This document shows, piece by piece, positions 9,465 through 17,384 of a stretch of 64,000 nucleotides of DNA; within the stretch, counting starts at the first letter, position 1; every line of letters starts with the position of its first letter. The stretch lies in contig DASPTQ010000012.1 in assembly GCA_035623335.1 (NCBI GenBank), forward strand, positions 7,972 through 71,971. The letters run 5' to 3'. The notes under the pieces were generated by a model, which saw only the letters and a program-made list of their open reading frames with translations, was not told the DNA's origin and did not search any database. This stretch comes from JAFAGX01 sp035623335. GTDB lineage: Bacteria; Acidobacteriota; Terriglobia; Terriglobales; Acidobacteriaceae. Both the position numbers and the translations under genes were made by a program.

Positions 9465-9700
9465 ATCTCTTCTACAAAGATAAGCAGGGGATAAAGGGGC
9501 TGCTGCCCCTTTCCCCTGCAACCCCAAATCCCCGCCGAAGCTCCTCCGCTTCGCTCCGGACAATTTCCGTTGACGAAGCCGAACACTTTCGGCACAATCA
9601 GAACGCCAGCGTCGCTTCGCTCCGACTGCTGTTCACCTTCGCTCTGGAACGCTGTTCGGGTTCCCTCCGGAATCGGCGTTCACCTTCACCGGAATACCCA

Positions 9701-9707
9701 CTACATT
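9701..9707. repeat. right target-site duplication of the IS21-family element
   Basis: CTACATT is identical to 6898-6904 and marks the right boundary of the insertion. Confidence 0.85.
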
Positions 9708-10467
9708 CTTCGATTCGTAGGGTCTGTACGACAGCCAGAACCGTGATTCGATGTCATTCCCAAGCCGAGTCTGCTGTGTCCCCTGTGAGTGAATTAGCGA
9801 ATGGAAATCCTCGTCAGCCACGAGACGCTTGAGATTGAACAGCCCGGTGTATGTCCAATTCGCACCGAAGAAGACATCTGTGGAACCTGAGCCGGGTTGT
9901 AAAGTGGCAGGGAGAAGAATGCCGTCCATGCCTTTCAAGTCTGTACGCCCAGTTGGAAGTCTTGGCCCGACAGTGACAGATGCCTGCGTTGTACCCCGCT
10001 GGGAATCTCGCCGATAGAAGCGGTACTTCACTAGCGCCATCGCATCACCAAGCCCGGTTCCGCCTACAGTCGGTGTAACTCCATCAAAGTGATTCGTTAC
10101 GACAGGAACGAGAACAGTCAAGTCGAAGTCCCGGTAGAAGCCCCATGTGAAATTGAAATCGCCCTCGTGTGCGAACGTAGGACGTGCCGTGGCAGGAACG
10201 CTGCCCGATGATTCAGGCATCAGACCCCCTGTGGTGAAGTTGGAACTGTACGAGACGAGTTGACCACCGGGGAACAAAGGGGGTGCCGTTTCGGGCGCAG
10301 CACCTTGCCCTCTAGCAGATGGGACACAACCCAACAAGGCGAACAATAGCAACACCCATTGCCCGCAGAAGATGCGGAGCGACGTTCTAAGTCTCACAAC
10401 GGATTCCTCCAGTGACAGCGATTCCTGAGCACACGAATGCGTGAGCCCTGAGCCAACTGGAGGCAGA

Positions 10468-10818
10468 CTAGATACGGAGAGGTACGACGGTGGGCGGGCT
10501 AAAGATTGGGGGAGCGTGGGATTGATCTTTGATGAGACGTGCCGATGCTGCAATGCTCAGAGATTGATCGAACGTCTGCACCACACCAACCGCGACATGA
10601 ACGAAAAAGAGACTCGCAGATATAGGCTGTCCTACCACATCATGCGCCGACGGCATCGTCTTGCAGCAGTCCTGCCCACGATGATGATGTGCAGGGCAGC
10701 GCATCGAGTTGCAGCACTGCATCGCCTGTTCAGGCGTTGTCATGCCCACGCAGTCGAGTCCGTACCCGGCTAGAGCCACGCTGAGTACGGCAAGAAGAAC
10801 TCGTCTAGCAGCCCACAT
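10468..10818 (-). CDS. small secreted Cys/His-rich protein
   Basis: A protein of about 116 residues. I start it at ATG 10818, where it opens with a hydrophobic leader (ARRVLLAVLSVALAGYG); a longer frame reaches back to 10941 without reason. The centre is dense in cysteine, histidine and methionine (MQCCNSMRCPAHHHRGQDCC), suggesting soft-metal binding. I do not recognise a named family. It lies between the cation transporter and outer-membrane genes in the same direction, so it is probably part of a metal-handling operon. Confidence 0.65.
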   Translation of the reverse strand: MWAARRVLLAVLSVALAGYGLDCVGMTTPEQAMQCCNSMRCPAHHHRGQDCCKTMPSAHDVVGQPISASLFFVHVAVGVVQTFDQSLSIAASARLIKDQSHAPPIFSPPTVVPLRI

Positions 10819-10876
10819 CAGGAACAGACTACCACGGTTTGCCGGAGGTCTGTGCGGCAGCACGTAATTGTTGTGG

Positions 10877-11488
10877 TCAAGCGCATTGGCAGCCTTCGCC
10901 GTGCATCGCCTCCCAGCCTTCGCGCACAACCAATGGAACAATGAAGAGAGCCGCAGCCGGATCAGCCCACCTTATGTGCCAGACGGTATTCACAACCAGT
11001 CCCACTAAGGCGATCAGCGAAAGATATGCGCACATCGCTGACTGTGCAGCGTCCGCCCTCAATGCGGCACTTGCTGTAGCTCCTGATAGCCGCCGTTTCT
11101 CTCTCGTAAGAAGAGGCATACACACGGCTGCTGCTATCAGGATGGCGATTCCCAAAAGCGTTGGCTTGGGCTGGCTGCATCCCAGCAACGCCACTACGGA
11201 AGTGGTAACAACACACGCAGCGAGGACGAACAGTAGCAGTCCTGCAATGCGGGCTGCTCTGCGCTCGGCGTCTTGTGTAGCATCGGCGCGGAAGCTCCAA
11301 AGCACAACGACCGCCGACGCGAGTTCAATGGCGCTGTCTCCTCCGAAGGCAAGTAATGCGGGACTCCGTGCCTGCCATGCAGCGAGGAGTGATACTGCAG
11401 CCTCAACGCTCATCCAGATAATCGTGATTGCCTGAACTCGCTGGATGCGTCTTGAAGCATCAATCGGGATTTGAGGGATCGAGACCAC
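10877..11488 (-). CDS. cation transporter, CDF-like membrane protein
   Basis: A 203-residue protein with about five or six membrane segments (for example LLLFVLAACVVTTSVVALLG and LLGIAILIAAAVCMPLL). It has the HWDS/D-type layout of short cation-efflux proteins (GGDSAIELASA in one helix, ALRADAAQSAMCAYLSL in another), where acidic residues bind divalent metal. It is shorter than full CDF transporters and lacks a long cytoplasmic C-terminal domain. It diverges from the MerR gene at 11572, the classic arrangement of a metal sensor and its efflux pump. It is probably the first gene of the minus-strand operon reaching to 5583. Confidence 0.75.
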   Translation of the reverse strand: MVSIPQIPIDASRRIQRVQAITIIWMSVEAAVSLLAAWQARSPALLAFGGDSAIELASAVVVLWSFRADATQDAERRAARIAGLLLFVLAACVVTTSVVALLGCSQPKPTLLGIAILIAAAVCMPLLTREKRRLSGATASAALRADAAQSAMCAYLSLIALVGLVVNTVWHIRWADPAAALFIVPLVVREGWEAMHGEGCQCA

Positions 11489-11533
11489 GCTGGAGCAATT
11501 ATGCCAGTGCAGACTCTCTGGACAGCAAAGCCC

Positions 11534-11565
11534 TTGACTCTGGACTGCGCTCCAGATTGTATGAT
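11534..11565 (+). promoter_or_regulatory. MerR-type promoter with 20-bp spacer and operator dyad
   Basis: A -35 TTGACT (11534-11539) and a -10 TATGAT (11560-11565) are 20 bp apart. A perfect dyad, TCTGGA-CTGCGC-TCCAGA, fills most of the gap, as in mer operators where the regulator untwists an overlong spacer. The -10 ends 6 bp before the ATG of the MerR gene, so transcription would be nearly leaderless and the regulator probably controls its own plus-strand operon. Confidence 0.8.
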
Positions 11566-11571
11566 TCTGTC

Positions 11572-12021
11572 ATGGCGACGAACCACCAATCCATCAGTAC
11601 GACCATGCAAATCGGCGAGGTCGCGAGGCGTACGTCACTGACCGTAGATGCGATCCGCTTCTACGAGAAGCGCAAGCTGCTCCCCAAGGCGGATCGCACC
11701 GCAGGTCGGTTCCGTCTGCACACCGAAGGCACAGTTGAGCGACTGCGCTTCATCCAGCAAATGCAAGGACTCGGCTTCTCCCTGCGCGAAGTCGGGGAAC
11801 TGATCCGGCTTCGCGAAAGCAAGGTGGAAGCCTGCGATTCAGTCAGAGATTTGTTGAAAGTAAAGCTGGCTTACGTGCGTGCAAAGATGCGTGAGCTGAG
11901 GCGACTGGAGACTGAGCTTGAGGCGGATTTTCGCAAGTGCAGCGGTGAATTGAACCATCGTCGGCAGCACGCAGCCTGTCCATGCCCCGTGCTGGAAGAG
12001 GCTACAGGAGTGCAGCGATGA
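11572..12021 (+). CDS. MerR-family metal-responsive regulator
   Basis: A 149-residue protein with the MerR helix-turn-helix (IGEVARRTSLTVDAIRFYEK) and dimerisation helix. Cysteines at 88 (EACDSV), 123 (RKCSGE), 136 and 138 (ACPCPV) match the sensing positions of mercury or zinc MerR proteins; the 88-to-123 spacing of 35 residues equals that of Tn21 MerR. Soft-metal sensing is therefore likely, and the genes downstream (MerT-like, thioredoxin-like) favour mercury. The TGA stop overlaps the ATG of the next gene. It is used here as a normal stop, which shows UGA is not globally reassigned. Confidence 0.9.
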   Translation: MATNHQSISTTMQIGEVARRTSLTVDAIRFYEKRKLLPKADRTAGRFRLHTEGTVERLRFIQQMQGLGFSLREVGELIRLRESKVEACDSVRDLLKVKLAYVRAKMRELRRLETELEADFRKCSGELNHRRQHAACPCPVLEEATGVQR

Positions 12022-12323
12022 TGATCGAGGTTCTGTACGTCCCCGGCTGCCCGAATTACGAGCCCTCCGTCGAGAGACTGCAAGCGGTCTTGGAGTCCCA
12101 ATCGCTACAAGCTGAGATTCGTAGCGTGCCGATAAGCAGCGAGGATCAAGCCAAAGCCCTGCTGTTCCCCGGTTCGCCCACCATCCGCATCGACGGCGAG
12201 GATGTCGAACTGCATGAGACGGTTGCTCCCAGCCTTGCTTGTCGGCTGTATGCAAACGGCAGCGGCATTCCATCAGAAGAGTCGCTGCGAATCGCGATTT
12301 CAAAGGTCAAACGGAGAGGGTGA
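12018..12323 (+). CDS. thioredoxin-fold small protein
   Basis: A 101-residue protein that begins with a thioredoxin-like beta strand and one cysteine (EVLYVPGCPNYEPSVERL) and later has the SPTIRIDGEDVE stretch typical of the thioredoxin-like domain seen in mercury-resistance neighbourhoods. It has only one cysteine in the active loop (CPNY), so it is not a classical oxidoreductase. It overlaps the MerR stop by 4 bp (ATGA) and its own stop is followed at once by the MerT-like gene, so all three are coupled. Confidence 0.7.
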   Translation: MMIEVLYVPGCPNYEPSVERLQAVLESQSLQAEIRSVPISSEDQAKALLFPGSPTIRIDGEDVELHETVAPSLACRLYANGSGIPSEESLRIAISKVKRRG

Positions 12324-12331
12324 AGATTCTC

Positions 12332-12646
12332 ATGCGAGTGGCAGAGCGAGTAACGCCCGTGGCAGCCGTGGTCGCTGCAATATCGACTCTGGCTTGCTGC
12401 TTGCCCCTTACCTTTCTGGGTGCGCTGGGGCTGGCGGGCGCGAGCGTCCGCCTGCAATCGGCGCGTCCTTGGGTGCTCGTAATTGCAGCAGTTCTGCTGT
12501 GCATCGGCTTCATTCAGTTGTACGTCCGGCGCGACCAGTGCCAAAAGCGCAGCCCGTTGAGCATCGCCTTGTTCTGGGTTGCCGCTCTGGTCGTCCTTTT
12601 TGTCATCCTTTTCCCACAGGTGATAGCCAGCCTGATCGCCGGGTGA
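12332..12646 (+). CDS. MerT/MerC-like membrane transporter
   Basis: About 104 residues with three membrane helices. The first contains a vicinal cysteine pair (STLACCLPL), the mercury-binding signature of MerT, and a further cysteine lies in the loop RRDQCQKRS. Family members pass Hg(II) from the periplasm to the cytoplasm. A GTG at 12320 overlapping the previous stop is an alternative start adding four residues. It lies 3 bp upstream of the selenoprotein candidate and in the MerR-led operon. Confidence 0.75.
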   Translation: MRVAERVTPVAAVVAAISTLACCLPLTFLGALGLAGASVRLQSARPWVLVIAAVLLCIGFIQLYVRRDQCQKRSPLSIALFWVAALVVLFVILFPQVIASLIAG

Positions 12647-12649
12647 AAC

Positions 12650-13240
12650 ATGCGACCGCGATGGATCAAGTACGCGCTTTGGCTCGTCGGTATCATCGCT
12701 ACGCTCGTGATTGTCTGGTATCTATGGCTGGCGAAAGGAACGCCGCCCGGTCAGCCGCCGCTCACGTCGCTAACGGGAAACAACCTCGATCAGTTCAAGC
12801 ACGACTTCAACAGCGCGGGCGACGAAGCACGGCTTGTGTTGCTGTTGTCGCCCACGTGAGCGACCTGCCTGCGGGGGGCGTCCGCAATCGAAAAGTTGTT
12901 GGAGCAGACGCATACACTGCCGATCCGCGTGCTTGTGGTCTGGGAGCCGATGCTGCCGACAGATTGGTCAAGGCCCAGCGGGATGGTTCAATCTCGAATC
13001 TCAGACGGCAGAGTCATCCAATACTGGGACAGTGACCATCTCATCGCGGCAGATTTGCAGCACCAGCTTTCCTCGGAGCCTAGCTGCTGCAAGCGCGACG
13101 GGACACTCTGGGACTTGGCTGCCCTTTACGACAAGCAAGCTCAATGGGGCAACTCTCGACCCGTGTTCGCTGATGGTACGGTGGTGGACGCAGCACCCGA
13201 CCTTGAGAAAAGGCTTGCCGGGTTTTTAGGCAAAAAGTAA
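12650..13240 (+). CDS. candidate selenoprotein: membrane-anchored thioredoxin-like protein with U-x-x-C active site
   Basis: Read through one in-frame TGA (12857-12859) this is a 196-residue protein: an N-terminal membrane anchor (about residues 7-26), then a thioredoxin fold with active site LLLSPT-U-ATCLRGA. Relatives have Cys at the U position, and the resolving Cys73 is kept. The downstream part stays in frame and coherent (VLVVWEPML, GRVIQYWDSDH, AALYDKQAQWG). A CC pair (PSCCKRDG) lies near residue 145. The gene follows the MerT-like gene by 3 bp, so it belongs to the MerR-controlled operon. If TGA terminated, a 69-residue anchor fragment and a headless second frame from 12896 would result, which is less likely. 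Confidence 0.75.
12870..12886 (+). promoter_or_regulatory. putative bacterial SECIS hairpin for the thioredoxin-like selenoprotein
   Basis: Starting 10 nt after the UGA, TGCGGG pairs with TCCGCA (one G-T wobble) around loop GGGCG. The loop begins 16-17 nt after the UGA and starts with G. This is at the short end of the usual 16-37 nt window for bacterial SECIS elements. Confidence 0.5.
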
Positions 13241-13248
13241 AGATTGAA

Positions 13249-13758
13249 ATGGATAACTCCTGTGGCTCAAGCGAATGTTCCGCCAGAGACTTGAGGCAAA
13301 GGACGGCGTGGCTGTTCTGGTACGTGCCTATCCTGCTTGTAATCGTAGGTTCTAATTGGAGTCGCGGAAGAGTCTGGCTTTGGATACCAGCTTTTCTCGC
13401 GATGGGCGTAGGCTGCCTAGCAAATGCGGCACGGTACGGGCGAACTCACTGCTACATCACCGCACCGCTATTCCTTCTGGCGGCTGGCTTCGTGGCATTG
13501 TCAGCACTGGGGGTCGTCACGAGTTGTGTGGCTGCGGAGCTTCCCCGTCTGAGTACGACCGTAGGCAAGCCATGCCGCCATGATGTACCCGAAAGTGGCA
13601 TCGTTGGCATCTGGCTTCCCTGCGAGGAAGTGGTTAGCACTCCATCCCGCTCTGTTCCTCATCGTCGTTTTCGGCGCGTGCTGTTTGGCACAGTGTGCCG
13701 ACAACCTCATCCCCCGAACTCAGGAATCCAATCCCATGCTCTGGGTCAGCGCCAGTGA
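13249..13758 (+). CDS. membrane protein of mercury-type neighbourhoods, 3' part doubtful
   Basis: The first 90 or so residues look real: a Cys-containing N terminus (DNSCGSSECSARD), two or three membrane helices, and the conserved-looking stretch RYGRTHCYITAPLFLLAAG, which I associate with small membrane proteins in mercury-resistance loci. After about 13500 the reading frame loses that character and overlaps the recombinase frame (from 13580). The end may therefore be a recombination junction or frameshift, and the original C terminus lost. It starts 8 bp after the selenoprotein stop and is probably the last gene of that operon. Confidence 0.5.
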   Translation: MDNSCGSSECSARDLRQRTAWLFWYVPILLVIVGSNWSRGRVWLWIPAFLAMGVGCLANAARYGRTHCYITAPLFLLAAGFVALSALGVVTSCVAAELPRLSTTVGKPCRHDVPESGIVGIWLPCEEVVSTPSRSVPHRRFRRVLFGTVCRQPHPPNSGIQSHALGQRQ

Positions 13759-14425
13759 AGATACGGGCTTCGAGGCGGTAGCACCGGACGCCAAAGAATG
13801 TAAGGCTATCCTCGACCAAATCACCGACCCACTGGTTCGCTGCCTCGTCATCTTGGTGGCCGTCACCGGATTACGAATTGGGGAGTGTCTGGGGCTTACA
13901 TGGAAAGATGTGGATTGGCTCAGGGAGAAAATTTACGTCCGCCGTGACTGCGCGGATGGCGAGTTCGGTGAGCCCAAGTCCCAAGCCTCGAAACAGCCCG
14001 TGATGATGCACAAACAGTTAGCCACTCTGCTGATGGAGTGGCGCAAGACCACCCCGTATGCCAAAACCGAGGACTATGTGTTCGCTTCCACGAAGGCGAG
14101 GGGCAAACAGCCTCGGCTGGGGAGCGGCATCAGCAGTGACTACATTCGTCCGGCAGCTATCAAGGCTGGAGTGATCGACGATTCGTGTCCGAGATTTGGC
14201 GCTCACAATCTCAGACATGGGCTTGCGAGTTGGTTGGCGGATCAGGGCACCAGTGTGGAGGTCATCCAGAAGATGCTTAGGTGGTCCAGTGCCCGCATGT
14301 TGCAGAGGTACGTGCACCCCCGAAAGGCTCGAAAAGCGCAGGGCGAGTTCCTGCGTCAATTCAAGCCCGGACGGGTACAAGCGGGGGTACAAAGAAAGCG
14401 GGTTCCGTTACTGGAACCCGCATAG
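13580..14425 (+). CDS. tyrosine recombinase (integrase), catalytic domain, N terminus chimeric
   Basis: From about 13790 the 281-residue frame is a phage-type integrase core: first arginine in VTGLRIGECLGL, HNLRH box, tryptophan in the second-histidine position (LRWSSARM) and tyrosine nucleophile in LQRYVHP. The preceding 60 residues (hydrophobic, Cys-rich) do not look like a core-binding domain, and integrases are usually 350-400 residues, so this is a truncated or fused copy. It ends 5 bp before the 3' end of the tRNA-Gly gene, the usual place for the integrase of an element that uses the tRNA as attachment site. Confidence 0.75.
   Translation: MMYPKVASLASGFPARKWLALHPALFLIVVFGACCLAQCADNLIPRTQESNPMLWVSASEDTGFEAVAPDAKECKAILDQITDPLVRCLVILVAVTGLRIGECLGLTWKDVDWLREKIYVRRDCADGEFGEPKSQASKQPVMMHKQLATLLMEWRKTTPYAKTEDYVFASTKARGKQPRLGSGISSDYIRPAAIKAGVIDDSCPRFGAHNLRHGLASWLADQGTSVEVIQKMLRWSSARMLQRYVHPRKARKAQGEFLRQFKPGRVQAGVQRKRVPLLEPA
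14398..14421. terminator. strong hairpin between integrase and tRNA-Gly
   Basis: GCGGGTTCC pairs perfectly with GGAACCCGC around a 6-nt loop, overlapping the last integrase codons. There is no clear T-run on either side, so factor-independent termination is only likely, not certain. It may separate the integrase from the convergent tRNA gene. Confidence 0.4.
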
Positions 14426-14429
14426 AATC

Positions 14430-14504
<75 letters not shown>

Positions 14505-15025
14505 TCAGTCCCTTTATTTTAATGCAGTTCCATCGTGGCGGCAATTCTTGCTGCACCCACAATGAGCACCCGTTATCAGCTGCTTGCGACACATCAGCAA
14601 TTCCCAACTCTGCGCTGTACTTCTCCTGCGCCTCACCTGCTTGCGGGTGGATGTAGTGCTGGTCTGCAGCCGCCGACCAGCGTGGGCGTGGGTTGCTGCC
14701 AACTCGTCCCATACAAGGCCGGGAACACAATCGAGCCTCATCTTGCGGCCGTATCGCAATGTCAAGCCGCGTTGCCACGTTCAGGTGTTGATTTCAACTA
14801 TCCAGGTTTGATCGGACATGGATACAGACGCCCTGGGCCAGAGCATAGATCGCCTAGGGTATGTGGATCTAACTCACAATGCTGACTCACCTCGCTGTTA
14901 GGTAAAAATGTAGAATTAGGCAGATCCGCCGTTGCGGAGAACTAGTACCCCTTGCTTGCATTGAGATCGGTGACCTTACCAACAACATTCTTTGGCTGGT
15001 ATGGCAGCGAAGTTGGCGACCTCCG
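14505..15025. other. intergenic stretch, no gene recognised
   Basis: About 520 bp between the tRNA and the phosphatase gene. Short frames on both strands have no domain features. I see no promoter that I can place with confidence. Confidence 0.4.
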
Positions 15026-15787
15026 ATGAGATTCACCGTACAAGCCGCGGGCAAAACTGATGTTGGTTGCGCGCGTGCAAACAACGAGGATAACTTCGCT
15101 TATGACCTTGAGCGGCAGATTTTTGTACTTTGTGATGGAATGGGTGGTGGGGCAGCGGGTGAGGTTGCCAGCAGGATGGCGGTCGACCAGATTCTGGCCT
15201 ACTTCAGGAGTGATCCTTCGATTGTCGAGGTTCGAAGCCAAGGCCAAGGCATTCCTGAATCGGCACCCTTGCTATGCGCCGCTATTCAAGTAGCTAATCG
15301 ATCGATTTATGAGGAGGCGTTAGAAAACCCTAAGCGTAAGGGGATGGGTACAACGGTTGTAGCCGTGCTACTCGGCGAGGATTCCTTTTCGGTTGCACAT
15401 TTGGGCGATAGCCGACTTTACCGGGTGCGTGAGAAAGTCATACAGCAACTCACCGCGGACCATTCCGTAATTATGGAACAGGTGCGTCGCGGACTACTGA
15501 CCAACGAGGAAGCCGGACATTCGCATATGCAGAATCTGATCACCCGGGCGCTAGGTGTGTGGGACACCGTCGAGCCAGAGCTGGGAACTCATTCCGCACG
15601 TTCCGGAGATCTGCTGCTGCTGTGTAGCGATGGATTCAGTCGCTTTGTTCCTGCAGAAAGGACATTAGAGCTTGTTTCGGAATCGAACGATCTACAACAG
15701 TGTTGCGAGTCCTTGATTGAAACTGCTAAACGGCTGGGAAGCGACGATAACATCACATGTCTTCTGGTGCGGATTGTGACGCCATGA
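15026..15787 (+). CDS. PP2C-family Ser/Thr protein phosphatase
   Basis: A 253-residue stand-alone PP2C phosphatase, which removes phosphate from Ser/Thr of proteins with two metal ions. The motifs are complete: NNEDNFAY, CDGMGGGAAGE (metal Asp), GTTVVAVLL, VAHLGDSRLYR, LTADHS, LLLCSDGFSR and the last metal Asp in GSDDNITCLLV. It lies 32 bp before the cyclase-FHA gene and is probably co-transcribed. With the Ser/Thr kinase at 32258 and the FHA proteins nearby it likely sets phospho-threonine levels. Confidence 0.95.
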   Translation: MRFTVQAAGKTDVGCARANNEDNFAYDLERQIFVLCDGMGGGAAGEVASRMAVDQILAYFRSDPSIVEVRSQGQGIPESAPLLCAAIQVANRSIYEEALENPKRKGMGTTVVAVLLGEDSFSVAHLGDSRLYRVREKVIQQLTADHSVIMEQVRRGLLTNEEAGHSHMQNLITRALGVWDTVEPELGTHSARSGDLLLLCSDGFSRFVPAERTLELVSESNDLQQCCESLIETAKRLGSDDNITCLLVRIVTP

Positions 15788-15819
15788 TTGGCGTGAGTTA
15801 AGCAAGCAGCGCTAACGCT

Positions 15820-17115
15820 ATGAGCGACGACTCAAAAATTTCGACAACGGTGACTCGAATCCTTGAATTATCACGGCAGGATCCAGCTCGCCTTAAAGAG
15901 CTCGAAAATTTTCGGCGTTCCATCGCGGTTTTGTTCACCGACATTCAGGGCTCGACTGCTTACTATGAAAAGTTCGGAGACCTTTCCGGCCTGGCTATGG
16001 TCCACCAATGTAACAGTCTACTGGAGCGAGTTGTTAGCAAGCACGGCGGGCGCGTAGTCAAGAACATTGGTGATGCCATCATGGCAACCTTCGACAATTG
16101 CGAGGCGTGCGTGCGGACCGCTGTAGAAATGCAGCAGCAACTTAAAGAATCAAATGCCAGCAAGAAGGACGAGGACCACACGCGTGTTCGTATCGGGGCG
16201 CATTACGGGCTGGGCATCGTGAAATCTGATGATGTATTTGGTGACGTGGTGAATGTAGCCTCGCGAGTACAGAGCCTGGCTTTGCCGGAACAGATTTTAA
16301 TTTCCGACTCATTCTTTAAACAAGTTGTCAGCTGTGGGTTCGATACCGCATTCCTCGGCCGCTTTCAGTTAAAAGGGAAGGCCGAGGAACGCGAGATTTA
16401 TGAAGTGCGTTGGAACCAAAATTTACCGGCGCGCCCCAACCTCGGTCACACCGTTATAGCCTCTTCCACGGGGGTAATCCAGGAATTCAGGCTGCAACAT
16501 ATGACGCAAGCTGGGAACACAGATGCCGAATATACCTTATTCGGAGAAGGCTTGACCATAGGCCGGATCGAGGGAGATCTGAAATTCCCTAACGATTCGA
16601 GTATGTCTTCGCCGCATGCTCACATCTATGTCCACAATGGCCATCCCATGGTCGAGGACCTCGGCAGCCAGCTCGGCACCTTTGTCCGCTTGAAAGGTGT
16701 TTTCACCCTGGAAGATCGCGACATCATTATTATCGGTGGTCAACTGTTGCGCTTTGAGAGCAAGCCGGAGATCATAGCAGCGGCAGCAGCAATGGCCGAA
16801 ACCCTGCCGTCCGTTACCCGTACACTACGGGAAGATGCGGCCAGGTTTGTGCGCCTCAACAGCGATGGGGACGAGCAAGAAATTTTCCCTGTTAATAAGG
16901 AAGAGGTCCGATTCGGTCGAACCGTGGGGGATTACACATTTCCAAGCGACCGGTTTATGAGCCGCACCCATGCACGCATCTACGTGCGGGGCGAGAACCA
17001 TTTCGTAGAGGATTTGAGCAGCTTGAATGGCACATTCGCCAAGGTCCGCGGCAAAAGCCCTATACCTGTCGGGACACCTGTCCGAGTGGGAAAAGAAGTT
17101 TTTGTAGTCGTTTGA
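15820..17115 (+). CDS. class III adenylate/guanylate cyclase with two C-terminal FHA domains
   Basis: A 431-residue cytoplasmic protein. Residues about 30-190 form a class III nucleotidyl cyclase with both metal aspartates (LFTDIQGST and NIGDAIMATF), the lysine of the purine pocket (VVKN) and the transition-state Asn/Arg pair (VVNVASRV), so it should be active. Two FHA domains follow (about 235-310 and 360-431), each with the phosphothreonine-binding pattern GR then S-x-x-H (TIGRIEGD with SSPHAH; RFGRTVGD with SRTHARI). It links cyclic-nucleotide production to phosphoprotein binding, and the PP2C gene directly upstream fits that. Whether cAMP or cGMP is made is not certain. Confidence 0.9.
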   Translation: MSDDSKISTTVTRILELSRQDPARLKELENFRRSIAVLFTDIQGSTAYYEKFGDLSGLAMVHQCNSLLERVVSKHGGRVVKNIGDAIMATFDNCEACVRTAVEMQQQLKESNASKKDEDHTRVRIGAHYGLGIVKSDDVFGDVVNVASRVQSLALPEQILISDSFFKQVVSCGFDTAFLGRFQLKGKAEEREIYEVRWNQNLPARPNLGHTVIASSTGVIQEFRLQHMTQAGNTDAEYTLFGEGLTIGRIEGDLKFPNDSSMSSPHAHIYVHNGHPMVEDLGSQLGTFVRLKGVFTLEDRDIIIIGGQLLRFESKPEIIAAAAAMAETLPSVTRTLREDAARFVRLNSDGDEQEIFPVNKEEVRFGRTVGDYTFPSDRFMSRTHARIYVRGENHFVEDLSSLNGTFAKVRGKSPIPVGTPVRVGKEVFVVV

Positions 17116-17384
17116 TCACGCCAGGCCAATCTAAGCCTCAACTCCATAGGCAAGCGCTCAACCGCCAAATTCATGCTATCGAATTGCGAAGATCTGGAGG
17201 TGGCCGAACTGTTCAGGAGGGCTGCCCTGTAACAGAAACCTCCCGTTCCCCTCTACATTGAAGGTGGGGCTTTCCTTCGGCTTCGTCGGTAAGATCTTGA
17301 GCTTTCGACAGCGCCGATCCTGATGACAGCGAGATTCAAAAACGCTCGGCAAACACGATGCTGGACGTTATCGGCCTGGGTGGT

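Larger units (their letters stand above)
6905..9700 (+). mobile_element. IS21-family insertion sequence, complete
   Basis: The 2796-bp element carries istA and istB. Its ends are inverted repeats: left GGGGAATCCGGGCGAAGG and right (reverse complement) TGGGTATTCCGGTGAAGG, continuing with GTGAACG and ATTCCGG strings on both sides. Near the left end the ATTCCGGT and GAAC strings recur several times (6931-7020), typical of multiple transposase-binding sites in IS21. Flanking 7-bp duplications and intact frames suggest a recent insertion. The tail after istB (9465-9700) is non-coding and has a GC-rich hairpin near 9496-9513. Confidence 0.9.
6644..10397 (-). pseudogene. outer-membrane protein gene split by the IS21-family element
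   Basis: The 5' part (10397-9701) encodes a signal peptide (ending SARGQG) and the start of a beta-barrel protein of the type annotated as outer-membrane transporter (MetA/phenol-degradation-like). The 3' part (6904-6644) encodes the barrel end, finishing FGVTQQFRLHL. Removing the element and one copy of the 7-bp duplication restores the frame exactly (YESKNV followed by AREWF). The GTG at 10397 is chosen for its GGAGGA ribosome site 7 nt upstream. Gene order on this strand suggests it belonged to one operon with the cation transporter, the small secreted protein, the HMA selenoprotein and the TlpA-like protein. The insertion may be polar on the last two. Confidence 0.85.

Noticed and set aside
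12019..12021. Genome-wide reassignment of UGA
   Set aside because: TGA ends well-bounded genes here, for example the MerR gene at 12021 and the glycosyltransferase at 55538, each with an overlapping start of the next gene.
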